From Aquitalea pelogenes (GTDB taxonomy: Bacteria; Pseudomonadota; Gammaproteobacteria; Burkholderiales; Chromobacteriaceae), in the NCBI RefSeq assembly GCF_001515305.1, contig NZ_LNQV01000015.1, positions 1-64,000 of the forward strand: 64,000 bases of DNA, given 5' to 3'. This document shows, piece by piece, positions 53,101 through 62,500 of the stretch; position 1 is the first letter of the stretch, and the number at the start of each line of letters is the position of its first letter. A program made the translations under genes and the position numbers. The notes beneath the pieces were generated by a model. It was not told the origin of the DNA. It made no database searches and worked only from the letters and a program-made list of their open reading frames with translations.

Positions 53101-53797
53101 GCGCACGGCGAATGATGCGCAGGTCATCCACCAGATTCTGATTGGCTTCGTAATTGATGGCGGTGGCATCGCCCATGAACAGGTCGATCTGGTGGGCTTG
53201 CAAGGCGGCCAAGCCTTTGGCTACCGAGTCGTAATAACTGATATCCGCCTCAGGGTAGACCTCCCTGGCCAGCGCAGGGGAATGGTAGAGATGACGCATG
53301 CCAATGCGCACCTTGTGCGGATTGGGTTCCTCAAACCCCACCAGCACAGGCATGTCGCGCAGATAGGGCTTGCTCAGCTGCAACTTGTTGAGTTGCAGTT
53401 CGAAGGGCGTGACCGCACTGAGCAAATCAATCTCACCGCGCATCACTGCTTCCATGGCCAGTTGACGGCTGGCATAGCTCACCACAACGGGCTTTACTTT
53501 CAGCGCCTGGCCCAGATAGCCAAGCACATCAGCGCTCACGCCCTGAAAGGTGCCGCTCATGTTGCTGATGTCAAAGGGCGGCAAATCGCGGGCAACACCA
53601 AGACGCAGCACTTGCTTGTCATGCAGCCACTTGCTTTCCTCCGGCGTCAGCTCCAGCAGCCCTGGCACATTGAGTGGCTGAGCCAGCAAGGTGAGTGGCT
53701 GCGGAGCAGTAGTCGGTGCAGCAAGCGACGTTGCCGCCATGCCGGGCAGGGCCTGCAAACAACAGCAGATGACGAAGCAGCGAAACAAGAAGTGCAT
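50111..53797 (-). CDS. BvgS-like hybrid sensor histidine kinase
   Basis: A 1228-residue inner-membrane sensor. After a signal peptide come two periplasmic binding-protein domains in tandem (first from LRLGVARDLPPFDISN, second from LRIAASHTLAPISFFDDQGE). A membrane helix follows near residues 533-555 (LGLIYLVIGVASILLLVSLA), then a PAS domain (DVTPYPVYVLDRKGLLI). The kinase has the phosphate-accepting H728 in MSHEIRTPM, an ATPase domain (VTDTGIGISEEDQQRLF, HSGTGLGLVIS), a receiver with D1025 in FTDCNMPEMNG, and an HPt domain with H1158 in AHQIKGAA. All relay residues are present. No response regulator gene lies beside it, so its partner is elsewhere. Ligand unknown. Confidence 0.93.
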   Translation of the reverse strand: MHFLFRCFVICCCLQALPGMAATSLAAPTTAPQPLTLLAQPLNVPGLLELTPEESKWLHDKQVLRLGVARDLPPFDISNMSGTFQGVSADVLGYLGQALKVKPVVVSYASRQLAMEAVMRGEIDLLSAVTPFELQLNKLQLSKPYLRDMPVLVGFEEPNPHKVRIGMRHLYHSPALAREVYPEADISYYDSVAKGLAALQAHQIDLFMGDATAINYEANQNLVDDLRIIRRARWDSNWSFAMPAGSGPLQTAVNKALGQLGQAQQLQLMQRWSGGAMFLQPYAFPINFTPAEREWLKQHPVLRIAASHTLAPISFFDDQGEWRGATAELLELIAPRIGVRLEVKKSHSLENTMEMMRYKQVDLAVTPVRIGSENKPGLLLSDPVTYLSYNLVIRNNADAPRSVDDLHNKVIAVNRGLVEAMGWGKVLPGAIFKEVNNPVSAFDLVENGKADMALVATMNSRYYLPLLFNGKLREVNITGLPTNALSLAMQADEPMLRDIINKALFSIGPESLDNLFNERWRTNVGASNQSWYDYSLGLIYLVIGVASILLLVSLAWNSRLRKQIVKRQTAEKALNDQLNFMTTLIDVTPYPVYVLDRKGLLISCNEHYLQALALALTREEAMSHRDNIGGLIDIDDKTRTTLAQDYQLAIEYGVPIQRDREVMLNKQHVSAFHWIQPFRDTEGVIRGVICGWIDISERRRLIEELQAAKDQADKASQAKTTFLATMSHEIRTPMSAVIGMLELALRQAEHGMVDRPSLQVAYDSAQGLLGLIGDILDIVRIESGHLSLNPEPCNLLELSQSVVRVFDGLARQKQLGLFLDVEPPDPAQWQVMLDPLRFKQILSNLLSNAIKFTTQGSVNVRVRQSLLPDQQLLVHIRVTDTGIGISEEDQQRLFMPFGQARGTARNVHSGTGLGLVISRTLCEMMQGSLNLSSRLYDGTRLDIELRLPLSEQAYVPPAPASQTPGSNGLADELALRILVVDDNAANRLLLAQQLRYLGHQTSTATHGREGLMLWQQGQFHVVFTDCNMPEMNGYQLAQAIRQQEEQEQRPPVLLLGFTANALPDEKARCLAAGMDDCLFKPVSLSGLRVCLQHHMKDRLELEESIPAVSYSLNELEFMEDEQLHQLLSHLRQGLQDDTEALRSLVLLGNSPGVARQAHQIKGAARIISASQVINSCQALEAYCHEHEDISEALPQVQALYAAVDDLQAVLDKQLQALSSAQANQGSSS

Positions 53798-54156
53798 GGC
53801 ATTCCCACTGTTCAGTATTCGATGTGCCGGCCTCCGGTCACTCGTCCAGAAGCAAGGCGAGCCAGGCAGGGTGTGGCAGCTACCATCGAATGCATGAGCC
53901 AATACCACCCAGCCAGAGGGTACGTTGGCATTTGTCTTTTTCTAGCAAACTACTTCTGAACAGTATTGGGGAAATTTCTCAAAAATACTAAGTAATACTT
54001 AGGACTAGTAGACGGGGATAAGCAGGAAGACAGCCATTTAAAGAAAGGCTGAAAATTCAGTAAAGACAAGGCATTGACTGCGCATGCCAGGCGGGGGGTG
54101 TTGTCAGGCAAAAGCCTGGAGACGACGCTGTTGACCCGTCATTTTGCCAGCAGGGC
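53798..54156. other. Upstream region of the sensor kinase gene
   Basis: A 359-base stretch without a convincing gene. It is AT-rich at 53930-54000 and holds a 15-base palindrome CTAAGTAATACTTAG at 53988-54002. ACTGTTCAG (53807-53815) and CTGAACAGT (53956-53964) form a long-range inverted repeat. The sensor kinase promoter is expected here. Confidence 0.5.
53988..54002. promoter_or_regulatory. CTAAGTAATACTTAG palindrome, candidate operator
   Basis: A perfect 15-base palindrome about 190 bases before the sensor kinase start. Two-component regulators often bind such dyads, but the binder is unknown. Confidence 0.35.
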
Positions 54157-54351
54157 TTATTGCAGGTCTTCGACTTTTTCCATTTTGCGGGTACGCAAGT
54201 CCACCACCCGGTGAATCTCGACGCGGATCTTGCCCTTGTACAACAGATACATCAGCTTGGCGGCCTTGCGTGCCTGCTCGTGCGTAGAATGCCACGGCCC
54301 GGTGTCATCCACGCCGAATTCACGCGAAATCAGGCGCAATCGGTACATCAT
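54157..54351 (-). CDS. Small hypothetical protein (64 residues)
   Basis: I do not recognise a family. The protein is basic and starts MMYRLRLISREFGVDDTGPW; the ATG at 54351 has GGAG seven bases upstream, which supports translation. No membrane segment or signal is seen. It lies between the Nudix gene and the sensor kinase on the same strand and is separated from the Nudix gene by a terminator. The reading could still be chance. Confidence 0.5.
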   Translation of the reverse strand: MMYRLRLISREFGVDDTGPWHSTHEQARKAAKLMYLLYKGKIRVEIHRVVDLRTRKMEKVEDLQ

Positions 54352-54438
54352 GCACTCCAGTTCAGGGGGTTTCCAATGGAATTATTGCGACGATCGGCAC
54401 ATGATGCCAGACCTGCCCCCTGATCGTGAAGCGGACAC

Positions 54439-54462
54439 AAAAAAGCCGGCCTCTTGGCCGGC
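54439..54462 (-). terminator. Terminator of the Nudix gene
   Basis: On the minus strand GCCGGCC pairs with GGCCGGC around AAGA, followed by six Ts. It starts 28 bases after the Nudix stop. Confidence 0.9.
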
Positions 54463-54489
54463 ATGTGCATGGACGGGCAAAGTCCGCTG

Positions 54490-55371
54490 TCAGTGCGCCG
54501 CGTGTTCGGCAAAACCAGGCTGGAAGCGTAAATCAGCCATGACATCTGCCACCTGCTGATTGTGCGGACCCCAATACTGCAAGCGCAGCAGGCAATCAAT
54601 GGCCACCAGGGCGGCATCAATCATGAAGCGCTCTGCCACCAGCAAGTTCTCGACTTCGGCCAGTGGCACACAGACATGCTCGGCCACCTCGCCATCCTGA
54701 TTGCAAGGCTCTTCCTTGCCAGACAGCCACAGGTCGTACACATGCAGCCACTCGCGATGCAGACCGCGCTGCACCGGGCGCTCGGCCAGCAGCACGCCGG
54801 TTTGCGGCAACAGTTCCAGCTTGTCAGCGGGAATGCCTGCCTCTTCCCAGCCTTCACGCTCCAGCGCCAGCTCGATGGACTCGCCGGCAGCAATACCGCC
54901 ACCCATCATATTGTCCATGCGGTTGGGGTCTACCGCCTTGTCCGGGCTGCGGCGGCCCAGCCACATGCGCACTTCGCCATCAGGCAGTCGAGTGAGTCCG
55001 TTCAGGTGTACGGCGCGGCTGGTCAGGCCTAGCGGACGGAAGGCGGCGCGTTCCAGTTCGAACAGCGGCGTGGCATCCGGCAGGAAGGCGGTAAAGTTTT
55101 CATTGCGCCAGCCATTGAGCCAGCCGGCGGCTTGCCAGCGTTTTGCGGCCTGGTCCAGCTGATGGCTGATGGCGGCGTAATCGCCCTCTACCGTGCAGTG
55201 CAAACCATCCGCCTGCAAGCGGAACAAGGCGGCTTCGCTCTCCAGCAGCCGCGCCAGCCATACCTGGTTGACACAGCCCATGGGCTGACCTGCGATAAAC
55301 AACGGGGTGAATGCGCTGCGATCGAAACGGGTGATCTTGGCCAGATACCCCAGGACTCCATCCACTTGCAT
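54490..55371 (-). CDS. DUF4743 / Nudix hydrolase (thiamine-diphosphate Nudix type)
   Basis: A 293-residue protein. The N-terminal DUF4743 part (about residues 1-120) reads ITRFDRSAFTPLFIAGQPMG and LARLLESEAALF. The Nudix domain follows with the box GGGIAAGESIELALEREGWEEAGI (Gly, then Glu, REGWEE and Gly at the expected places). Eukaryotic relatives with this layout hydrolyse damaged thiamine diphosphates; the same role here is inference. GGAG lies six bases before the ATG at 55371. It stands alone upstream of recD with a 126-base gap. Confidence 0.9.
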   Translation of the reverse strand: MQVDGVLGYLAKITRFDRSAFTPLFIAGQPMGCVNQVWLARLLESEAALFRLQADGLHCTVEGDYAAISHQLDQAAKRWQAAGWLNGWRNENFTAFLPDATPLFELERAAFRPLGLTSRAVHLNGLTRLPDGEVRMWLGRRSPDKAVDPNRMDNMMGGGIAAGESIELALEREGWEEAGIPADKLELLPQTGVLLAERPVQRGLHREWLHVYDLWLSGKEEPCNQDGEVAEHVCVPLAEVENLLVAERFMIDAALVAIDCLLRLQYWGPHNQQVADVMADLRFQPGFAEHAAH

Positions 55372-55497
55372 GATGACTCCGAACAGACTGCCTATTGCGG
55401 GAAGGCGCCATCATAGGATGCAAAACCGGATTTGCCCAACTTTTTCAGCATCTTGCCGCTGAAATCCGATTATTCCATTTGGAAGTGTTGCAGAAAA

Positions 55498-57222
55498 TCA
55501 TCGTCCCCCGTCCAGCAACAGATCTGCCAGACCGGAATGCCGTACCGGGGCCAGCCTCACGCCCTGCAGCCAGGTTTCCTCGTCACCGCACACCGCAAAC
55601 TGGCGACGGGCACGGGTAATGGCGGTGTATACCAGGGCGCGATCAAGCAGCGGCCCCGGTGTGGCTGGCAATTGCAGCCAGACGGTGTCGAATTCCGAGC
55701 CCTGGCTTTTGTGGACAGTCATGGCAAACACCGTTTCATGCTGCGGCAGGCGCCCCGGGGCAAATTCGCGCCAGCTGCCGTCGGCCGCCGGAAATGCAAC
55801 CCGCAGGCCGCTGTCTCGAACAACGGTAAAACCGATGTCGCCATTGAACAGGCCGAGGCCGTAATCATTGGCGGTAATCATCACCGGCCGACCGGCATAC
55901 CAGTCGCGCCCGGCCTGTTTGCGGCCTTGCTGCTCCAGCAGTTGTTCCATGCGCTGGTTGACCAGGGCAACCTGGCTGCGCTGGGCGGCCAGCAGCATGA
56001 ACTGCGAAAACGCTGCCTGTATCTGGGCCAGCGGCTGGTCTGCCGCAATGGCAGCCAGATACGGTTGGCGTTGCTGCCATAGCGCGGCATCGTCCAGCTG
56101 GGCGAGCGCGGCAATGTCCGGGTATTGCCCGGCTTGCAGCAAGGCCCAGGCTGCCTGGGCATCCCCATGGTTGACCAGCGCGGCCAGCCTGCCAATGCCC
56201 GAGTCAGCGCGAAAGCGGTGGCTATGGGTGAGCAGTACCACGCTGTCAGCCAGCAGCCCTGCTTTACCTTCGTCCGGGGGCAGCTCCCCGGCACCGGCTT
56301 GTTGCAGCCAATCACGGGTAGCCGGCCGGTAGGCCACCTGCGTGCACAGGTCGCCCAGTACGGCACCGGCATCCACCGAGGCCAGCTGGTCGCGGTCGCC
56401 CAGCAAAATCAGCCTGGCCTGTGACGGCAGTGCATCCAGCAGGCGCGCCATCATGCCAAGGTCGATCATCGAAGCTTCATCCACCACCAGCACATCCAGC
56501 GGCAGTGGCTGGGCTGCATGAAAGCGCGGCTGGGCGCTGCCCGGTCGCAAACCAAGCAGTCGATGCAGGGTTTGTGCCTGTAACGGTAGCTGCTGGCGAA
56601 TGGCGTCGGCCACCGGCAGCGTGTCACGGGCGTTACGCACCGACTCGCTCATGCGGGCAGCGGCCTTGCCGGTGGGCGCGGCCATGGCCATGACCAGTGG
56701 TCGTTCCGCCAGCATGGCCAACATGGCCAGCAAACGCACCACCGTGGTGGTTTTGCCGGTGCCGGGGCCGCCGGACACCACCAGCAGGCGCTGGCGTGCA
56801 GCCAGGGCTGCGGCCTGCTTTTGCCGGTCCGGTCCTGTGCTCTGGCCGGGGGAAAACAGCTGCTCCAGTACCTGGGCGACTGCATGGGCGTCCTGTGGTA
56901 GCGGCGTGGCAGCCAGGCGGGCCAGCTGCCGGGCCAGACACTGTTCGTCAAACCAGTGATGGGCAAAGTACAAGCGGCTGGCGGCATCCAGAATCAGGGG
57001 TGCATAACTGCCCGGTTCACCCAGCAGCGGCGAGGCTTGCAAGCGCTGTCGCTCCGGACGGTGGCCGATGGGCAGGCAGACGTGTCCGCTCTGGTTGGCG
57101 GCAGCCAGTTCACCCAGCAGGGCCAGTACGCTGTCATCCAGTGCCGGGTCCAGCCGCAGGAACAACTGGCGCAATTGGCTTGCCAGCTGCGGCTCGGTCG
57201 GGGTAGCTAAAACGGTGTTCAT
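55498..57222 (-). CDS. recD: RecBCD exonuclease V alpha subunit RecD
   Basis: A 574-residue 5'-3' helicase subunit of RecBCD. Walker A is GGPGTGKTTT with K157; further motifs are APTGKAAARM, DEASMID, LLGDRDQLASVDAGAVLGDL and the C-terminal FAMTVHKSQGSEFDTVWLQL and ALVYTAITRARRQFAV. Its ATG (57220-57222) overlaps the TGA of the binding-protein-like gene, so it depends on that gene for translation. Two foreign genes separate it from recB, which is unusual. Confidence 0.96.
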   Translation of the reverse strand: MNTVLATPTEPQLASQLRQLFLRLDPALDDSVLALLGELAAANQSGHVCLPIGHRPERQRLQASPLLGEPGSYAPLILDAASRLYFAHHWFDEQCLARQLARLAATPLPQDAHAVAQVLEQLFSPGQSTGPDRQKQAAALAARQRLLVVSGGPGTGKTTTVVRLLAMLAMLAERPLVMAMAAPTGKAAARMSESVRNARDTLPVADAIRQQLPLQAQTLHRLLGLRPGSAQPRFHAAQPLPLDVLVVDEASMIDLGMMARLLDALPSQARLILLGDRDQLASVDAGAVLGDLCTQVAYRPATRDWLQQAGAGELPPDEGKAGLLADSVVLLTHSHRFRADSGIGRLAALVNHGDAQAAWALLQAGQYPDIAALAQLDDAALWQQRQPYLAAIAADQPLAQIQAAFSQFMLLAAQRSQVALVNQRMEQLLEQQGRKQAGRDWYAGRPVMITANDYGLGLFNGDIGFTVVRDSGLRVAFPAADGSWREFAPGRLPQHETVFAMTVHKSQGSEFDTVWLQLPATPGPLLDRALVYTAITRARRQFAVCGDEETWLQGVRLAPVRHSGLADLLLDGGR

Positions 57223-57947
57223 CCGCGTGGTTTCTGGAAAATGGCCTTGAGCCTGCCACTGGCCTGCAGTTGGGCGATGGCGCGATTGAGTGCCGGCAGC
57301 CACTGGCGATATTGCGGGTGTATGCGCAGCATCACCGGCTGCACGGCAATCACCCCGCCCGGCTCGCAGCGCAGCTCTTCGGGAATCATGTTCATGCGCT
57401 CAATCTGGCGCTTTTCCAGCACCAGCGCCTGCAAGCGCCCCAGGCGCAGCTTGCTCAGTGCCTCGTTCTCGCCCTGGGACATTTCATAGCGTATGCCGTA
57501 GCGCTGCAGATCGGCGGCAAAGCTGACCAGCGGCTGCCCTTGCAACAGGCCGATGCGCTGGCCACGCAGTTCTTCCAGATTGCGCAGCCGGCTGCCACCC
57601 GGCCGGCTGCATAGCTGGAATTCCAGGGTGCCGATGGGCTGGGTATAAAAACCGCCCACTGGTGACATGCTGCGCCAGGAGGGATTGACCCCGACTTCAA
57701 CGTCCAGCCTGCCTACCTCGAACAACTGCTCGATGCGCAGCGCCGGATAATATTCGATGTCAAAACGCACGCCACTGTGCTTGCCGATATGTTCCAGCGC
57801 CTCGCGGTAGATACCGGCCATCGGACTGTCCGGCGTGAAGTTGTAGGGGCCGGCATTGTCTACCACCACCCCGGCCCGCAGATTGACTTCAGCCGCCTGC
57901 ACCGGCATCAGCAGCAGGCAGCACAGCAGCAACAGGACACTACGCAC
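57219..57947 (-). CDS. Periplasmic binding-protein-like (SBP_bac_3) protein inside the rec operon
   Basis: A 242-residue exported protein of the extracellular solute-binding family 3. A signal peptide (VRSVLLLLCCLLLMPVQA, cut before AEVNLRAG) precedes the fold (DNAGPYNFTPDSPMAGIYRE, LRGQRIGLLQGQPLVSFAAD). The GTG start at 57947 has GGAGG nine bases upstream; an ATG seven codons earlier is possible. It overlaps the end of pap by eight bases and recD by four (ATGA). No transporter partner is near, so it may sense rather than import. Its place between DNA-repair genes is odd. Confidence 0.82.
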   Translation of the reverse strand: MRSVLLLLCCLLLMPVQAAEVNLRAGVVVDNAGPYNFTPDSPMAGIYREALEHIGKHSGVRFDIEYYPALRIEQLFEVGRLDVEVGVNPSWRSMSPVGGFYTQPIGTLEFQLCSRPGGSRLRNLEELRGQRIGLLQGQPLVSFAADLQRYGIRYEMSQGENEALSKLRLGRLQALVLEKRQIERMNMIPEELRCEPGGVIAVQPVMLRIHPQYRQWLPALNRAIAQLQASGRLKAIFQKPRG

Positions 57948-59424
57948 CCAGTCTGGCCTCCAGCGCATTGCAAATGGTGCTGAGCACCTTGATGCGGGCA
58001 TAGTATTTGTTATTGGCTTCCACCAGCGTCCACGGCACCTTGCTGGTGCTGGTGCGGTCCACCATATCGCTGACTGCCAGTTTGTAGGCATCCCATTTTT
58101 CACGGTTGCGCCAGTCTTCCTCGGTAATCTTGAAACGCTTGAAGCCGGTTTCTTCGCGCAGCTTGAAGCGGGCCATCTGCTCTTCATTGCTGATGGCCAG
58201 CCAGAACTTCAGCACGATGGCACCGTTTTCGCAGAGCTGGTGCTCGAAGTCGTTGATTTCGTAATAGGCCCGCATCCAGTCCGGCTCGCGGGCAAAGCCT
58301 TCCACCCGTTCCACCAGCACGCGGCCATACCAGGTACGGTCGAAAATGGTGATGCCGCCCTTGCCCGGCACCCGGCGCCAGAAGCGCCACAGCCAGGGTT
58401 TGGCCCGCTCTTCCTCGGTGGGGGCGGCCACCGGAATCACCCGGTAGCTGCGGGCATCCAGTGCCTGGGTAATGCGACGGATGGTACCGCCCTTGCCGGC
58501 GGCATCATTGCCTTCAAAGGCAAGTACCAGCGAATGATTGCGAAAGCGTTCGTCGCGGGTAAGGCTGTTGAGCCTGCCTTGCAGCTCGGCCAGCCGTTTC
58601 TTGTAGGTGGCCTTGTCCATGTCCTGATCCAGCTTGAGCGTGTCCAGGATTACCTTGTCGTCAATCGGAGCCAGCAGGGGCGGCGCTTCCGAGGCATCCA
58701 CCACATGGCCGTTCTGGCTCATGCGGTTGCGGATGGCCTTGAGAATAGTCTGCCCTACGGTCAGGCTGCGGAAATTGGCGTCCTCGCCATCTACCACAAT
58801 CCACGGCGCGTAGGCGGTATTGGTGAGGCGGATCATGTGCTCGCCATATTTGCGTATGGTGTCGTAGCGCTCCATATTGGCCTTGTCGTCCGCCGTCACG
58901 CGCCAACGGGTGGCCGGGTCTTTTTCCAGTTCTTTCAGGCGCTTGCGCTGCTTGTCCTTGGTCAGGTGGAACCAGAATTTCAGGATCAGCGCGCCATCCT
59001 GGCTGATCATGCGTTCCAGCCGCATGATGTCGAATATTTCGCGGTCGAAGGCGTCGTGGTCGATCTGCTCGTACACCCGGTCGAACAGGGCATCCGAGTA
59101 GTAAGAACCAAAAAACATGCCGATGCGCCCCTTGGCCGGCAGCTTCTGCCAGTAGCGCCACATCCACGGGCGGGCGCGTTCTTCGTCATTGGCCGTGGAG
59201 AAGGCAACGGTGTCGATCAGCCGCGGGTCCAGCCATTCGTTGATCAGGTTCATGGTTTCGCCACGGCCCGCGCCGTCAAAACCATGAATCAGGATCAACA
59301 CCGGGAAATCGGCCTTTTCCTTCAGGTCGTACTGCACGTCCAGCAGCGCTTCGCGCAATACCGGCACCTGCTGGCGATAAGTGTCCTTGTCGATGGCGTG
59401 GCCGATTTCTGCCGATTCAAACAT
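57940..59424 (-). CDS. pap: Polyphosphate:AMP phosphotransferase (two-domain PPK2)
   Basis: A 494-residue cytoplasmic enzyme that phosphorylates AMP to ADP with polyphosphate. It has two PPK2 domains. The C-terminal one is complete: FEGNDAAGKGGTIRRITQAL (Walker A) and TIFDRTWYGRVLVERVEGF (lid and Walker B region). The N-terminal one has GFDGAGRGE at 48-56, where Arg54 replaces the Walker lysine, as is usual for the inactive half of this class. It lies between recB and the binding-protein gene and is transcribed with them. The link to recombination is unclear. Confidence 0.93.
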   Translation of the reverse strand: MFESAEIGHAIDKDTYRQQVPVLREALLDVQYDLKEKADFPVLILIHGFDGAGRGETMNLINEWLDPRLIDTVAFSTANDEERARPWMWRYWQKLPAKGRIGMFFGSYYSDALFDRVYEQIDHDAFDREIFDIMRLERMISQDGALILKFWFHLTKDKQRKRLKELEKDPATRWRVTADDKANMERYDTIRKYGEHMIRLTNTAYAPWIVVDGEDANFRSLTVGQTILKAIRNRMSQNGHVVDASEAPPLLAPIDDKVILDTLKLDQDMDKATYKKRLAELQGRLNSLTRDERFRNHSLVLAFEGNDAAGKGGTIRRITQALDARSYRVIPVAAPTEEERAKPWLWRFWRRVPGKGGITIFDRTWYGRVLVERVEGFAREPDWMRAYYEINDFEHQLCENGAIVLKFWLAISNEEQMARFKLREETGFKRFKITEEDWRNREKWDAYKLAVSDMVDRTSTSKVPWTLVEANNKYYARIKVLSTICNALEARLGA

Positions 59425-59546
59425 TCCTGTCTCCCCGGCCGCATCGCAGCCATTGTGCTTGCCCGCCTTGTGTGGCGGGGCTGATGTTTAGCAGTCTACT
59501 CCATGCCAATGGCAAGGCAATGCCCATTCCCTTCAACCCCTTCCCG

Positions 59547-62500
59547 TCAACGCAGCAAATCATCCAGCGCAGCCAGCAGGCTGGCGGAAGGCTGGTCGCA
59601 CCACACCCCCATGCCGGGCTGCCCCATGCCGCGCAGATAGAGATAACGCACCCCGGCAAAGCGGCTGGCAAAATCCTGCTGGCGGGCGCTGAAATAGCGA
59701 CGCAGCGCCACGCAGTAAATCAGGTACTGCAAATAATAATGTTCACGCGCCACCGACTGCACCAGTTGCGCCGGGGCATAGTCGTCCGGCTGATTGCCCA
59801 GGTGGTTGGACTTGTAATCCACCAGATAAAAGCGGCCGTCCACGGCAAACACCAGGTCGATGAAACCCTTGAGATAGCCGCGCACGGTGTGGAAATCCAG
59901 CTCCGCGGCGGCCTGGCGCAGCGGCTCGGCCAGGCCATGGGCAGGGTCGGCCAGCACCGCACGCAGGGCAGCCACGTCCAGTTGCCGCACCGGCAGGGTG
60001 AATTCCATTTCCACCAGCTTTTGTCCGGCAGGCACCGTCGACAGGCGCACACCGGGGTCGAGTTCGGCATCCAGCGTCTGGCGCAGCAACTGCATGGCGG
60101 CTGGCTGCCATTCCTCGGTAAAACCATGGCGTCGCAATTGCTCGGCCACCGGGGCCTGCAGTTCTTCATCAGCCACGCCGAAGTCGATGTTTTCGAACAT
60201 GGCGTGCAGGCAAGTACCAGCACGCGCGCCACGCGGAAAGGCAAACGGGCTGTCCGGCGGCAACGCATCTTCCTGCTGCGCTGGCACAACTTGCTGCGGC
60301 GTGCTGTCGTGGTCGGGTCGCTCGCTGGACTTGCCACTCTGCCCGTGGGCAAGCGAGGTGAAGCTGGCCACTCGCCAAGGGCTGTAAACCGTCCGCTCGA
60401 ACAGGCGCGCACTATAGTCCTGCCGGCTGTCTTGCGCCAGAGGCAAGGGGTTGAGCCCCTGCTCCAGCGCGCGCAATGTCATGGCCTGTGGCAGGGCTTG
60501 CTGCCACGTCACCAGCTGGCTGGCGAGCTGGGCGGCGGTGAGCTCCAGCTCGCGCAGCGCAGCCAGATCGGGGCAATCCTGCGCATGCAGCAACCAGGAC
60601 AGCGCGGCAGTGTGCATGTCCTTCACCCAGCCCCAGGCCAGGTATTGCCGGTGCTGGGCACGGGTCAGCGCCACGTAGAGCAGGCGCAGTTTTTCCGCCA
60701 GCATTTCACTGGCGGCTTGCTGACGCACGGCGGCATCGGCCAGCACGTCCGGTGCCAGCATGGCGCGTTCAGCGGCACGGTAGCGCCAGAAACTGGTATT
60801 GCGTCGTTCCAGCGCGCCATCCCACAGATAAGGGCAGAACACCACCGGGTATTGCAGGCCTTTGGAGGTGTGGATGGTGACGATTTTCACCAGCGCGGCA
60901 TCACTTTCCAGCCGCAGCATGGCTTCTTCACCGCCTGGCGGGTTGGCCACCCTGCCCTCCAGCCAGGCCAGCAAGGGTGCCATGCCATGGCGGCGGTCGG
61001 TTTCGCTTTGCAGCAGTTCGGCCAGATGGGACAGATTGGTCAGCCGCCGCTCGCCATCGGGCAAGGGCAGCAGGCGCACGGCCAGTTGCTCGCGCGCCAT
61101 GAACTGCCGCCAGGCGCGCATGAAGCCATGTTCCAGCCAGCACTGATGATCGGCCGCATTGGCCAGCAAACGGGCCTCCCAGCGCGCTTCGTCTTCCACG
61201 TCGGCTAGCAATGAGGTGGCATCCAGCCCGTACAGCTCGGTCACCAGTGCCGCACGCAGGCGGCTTTCACTGGCCGGCTCGGCCCAGGCGCGCAGCAGGG
61301 CCAGCATCTCACCGGCCTCCCGGCTGGCAAACACACTTTCCTGGGTAAGCGCCACGCTGGGCACGCCGCGCTCGGCCAGCGCCTGGCGCATCTGGTCGCC
61401 CTGGCGGTGGGTGGACACCAGCACGGCAATATCACCGCCACGCAGCGGACGACGCTGGGCATTCTTGATGATGGCGGCCCGGTCTTGCCCGGCCAGCGTC
61501 AACAGGCGGGCAATTTCATGGGCGCAGCCCTGCGCACTGGCTCGGGCGGCACTGTCCTTGTTCAGCGGCTTGTCGGTTTCTGGCTCCTGCCACAGCACGG
61601 TAAATGCGGCATCATCGTCGTCCACCTCCAGTACCGCACCGGAGCTAGGCGCAGCATGCACTGGTTGGTAGGCAATTTCATCCAGCAGGAACGGACGCGT
61701 GCGGCTGAACAGCTGGTTGACGGTGTGTACCAGCGGCACGTCGGAACGGCGGTTGGTATCCAGCGAGTAGTGCTGGGCGCTGGGGGCGTCGCTGCGGGCG
61801 TCCAGATAGGCAAAGATATCCGCCCCGCGGAAGCTGTAAATGGCCTGCTTGGGGTCGCCCACCAGAAACAGTGGCCGCTGCTGCACGGCAAAACACTGCT
61901 GGAAAATGCTGTACTGGATGGGGTCGGTATCCTGGAATTCATCAATCAGCGCCACGCGGAAGCTGCGCGCCACCGCCGCAGCCAGCTGTGCGCCGCCAAC
62001 CGGGTCGGCCAGCGCGTCGCCCAGCTCGGTGAGCAGGTCGTCAAAGCTGCGCACCCGCTCCTGACTGCGACGGCGCGCCAGCTCCTGGTTGACCCAGTCA
62101 ATCAGCTCCAGCTTGAGGCCAGCCAGCGACAGTTGCAGCTGGGCCAGATAGCCGTCCCAGGCCTCCAGCCAGTCGCCAATGCGCTGGAACAATGCATGCT
62201 CAGGCGCGACAAAGCCTTTCTTCATGCCCTTGGCCAGCGCGGCCGGGGTCAACCGTGTCAGTTGCTTGAGCGCGTCCTTGCCGATAATGGGCAGGCTGTC
62301 CGGTTCGGCCAGCCACTGTTGCAGCTCGTCCATGCTGCGTTCCAGCTGGGCCGGGCTGTGGCTGGTGGCCTTGAAACCTGCCGTTGCCAGCAAGAGGTCA
62401 AACCCGGCCTGGATGGTGGCCGGGTCGGCGGCCAGCGCGTGCCAGTGCTGTTCCACCTGCTGCAAGGCCTGCTGCAAATCATGCGCGGCAGGCTGCACCA

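Noticed and set aside
50426..53959. Two long plus-strand open frames opposite the sensor kinase
   Set aside because: Both are antisense to a complete BvgS-like protein and show no domain.
54104..54295. 63-residue minus-strand open frame overlapping the small hypothetical gene
   Set aside because: The frame beside it has a good ribosome binding site; this one does not.
59461..59478. CCCGCC/GGCGGG hairpin between pap and recB as a terminator
   Set aside because: The stem is short and no T-run follows on the minus strand.
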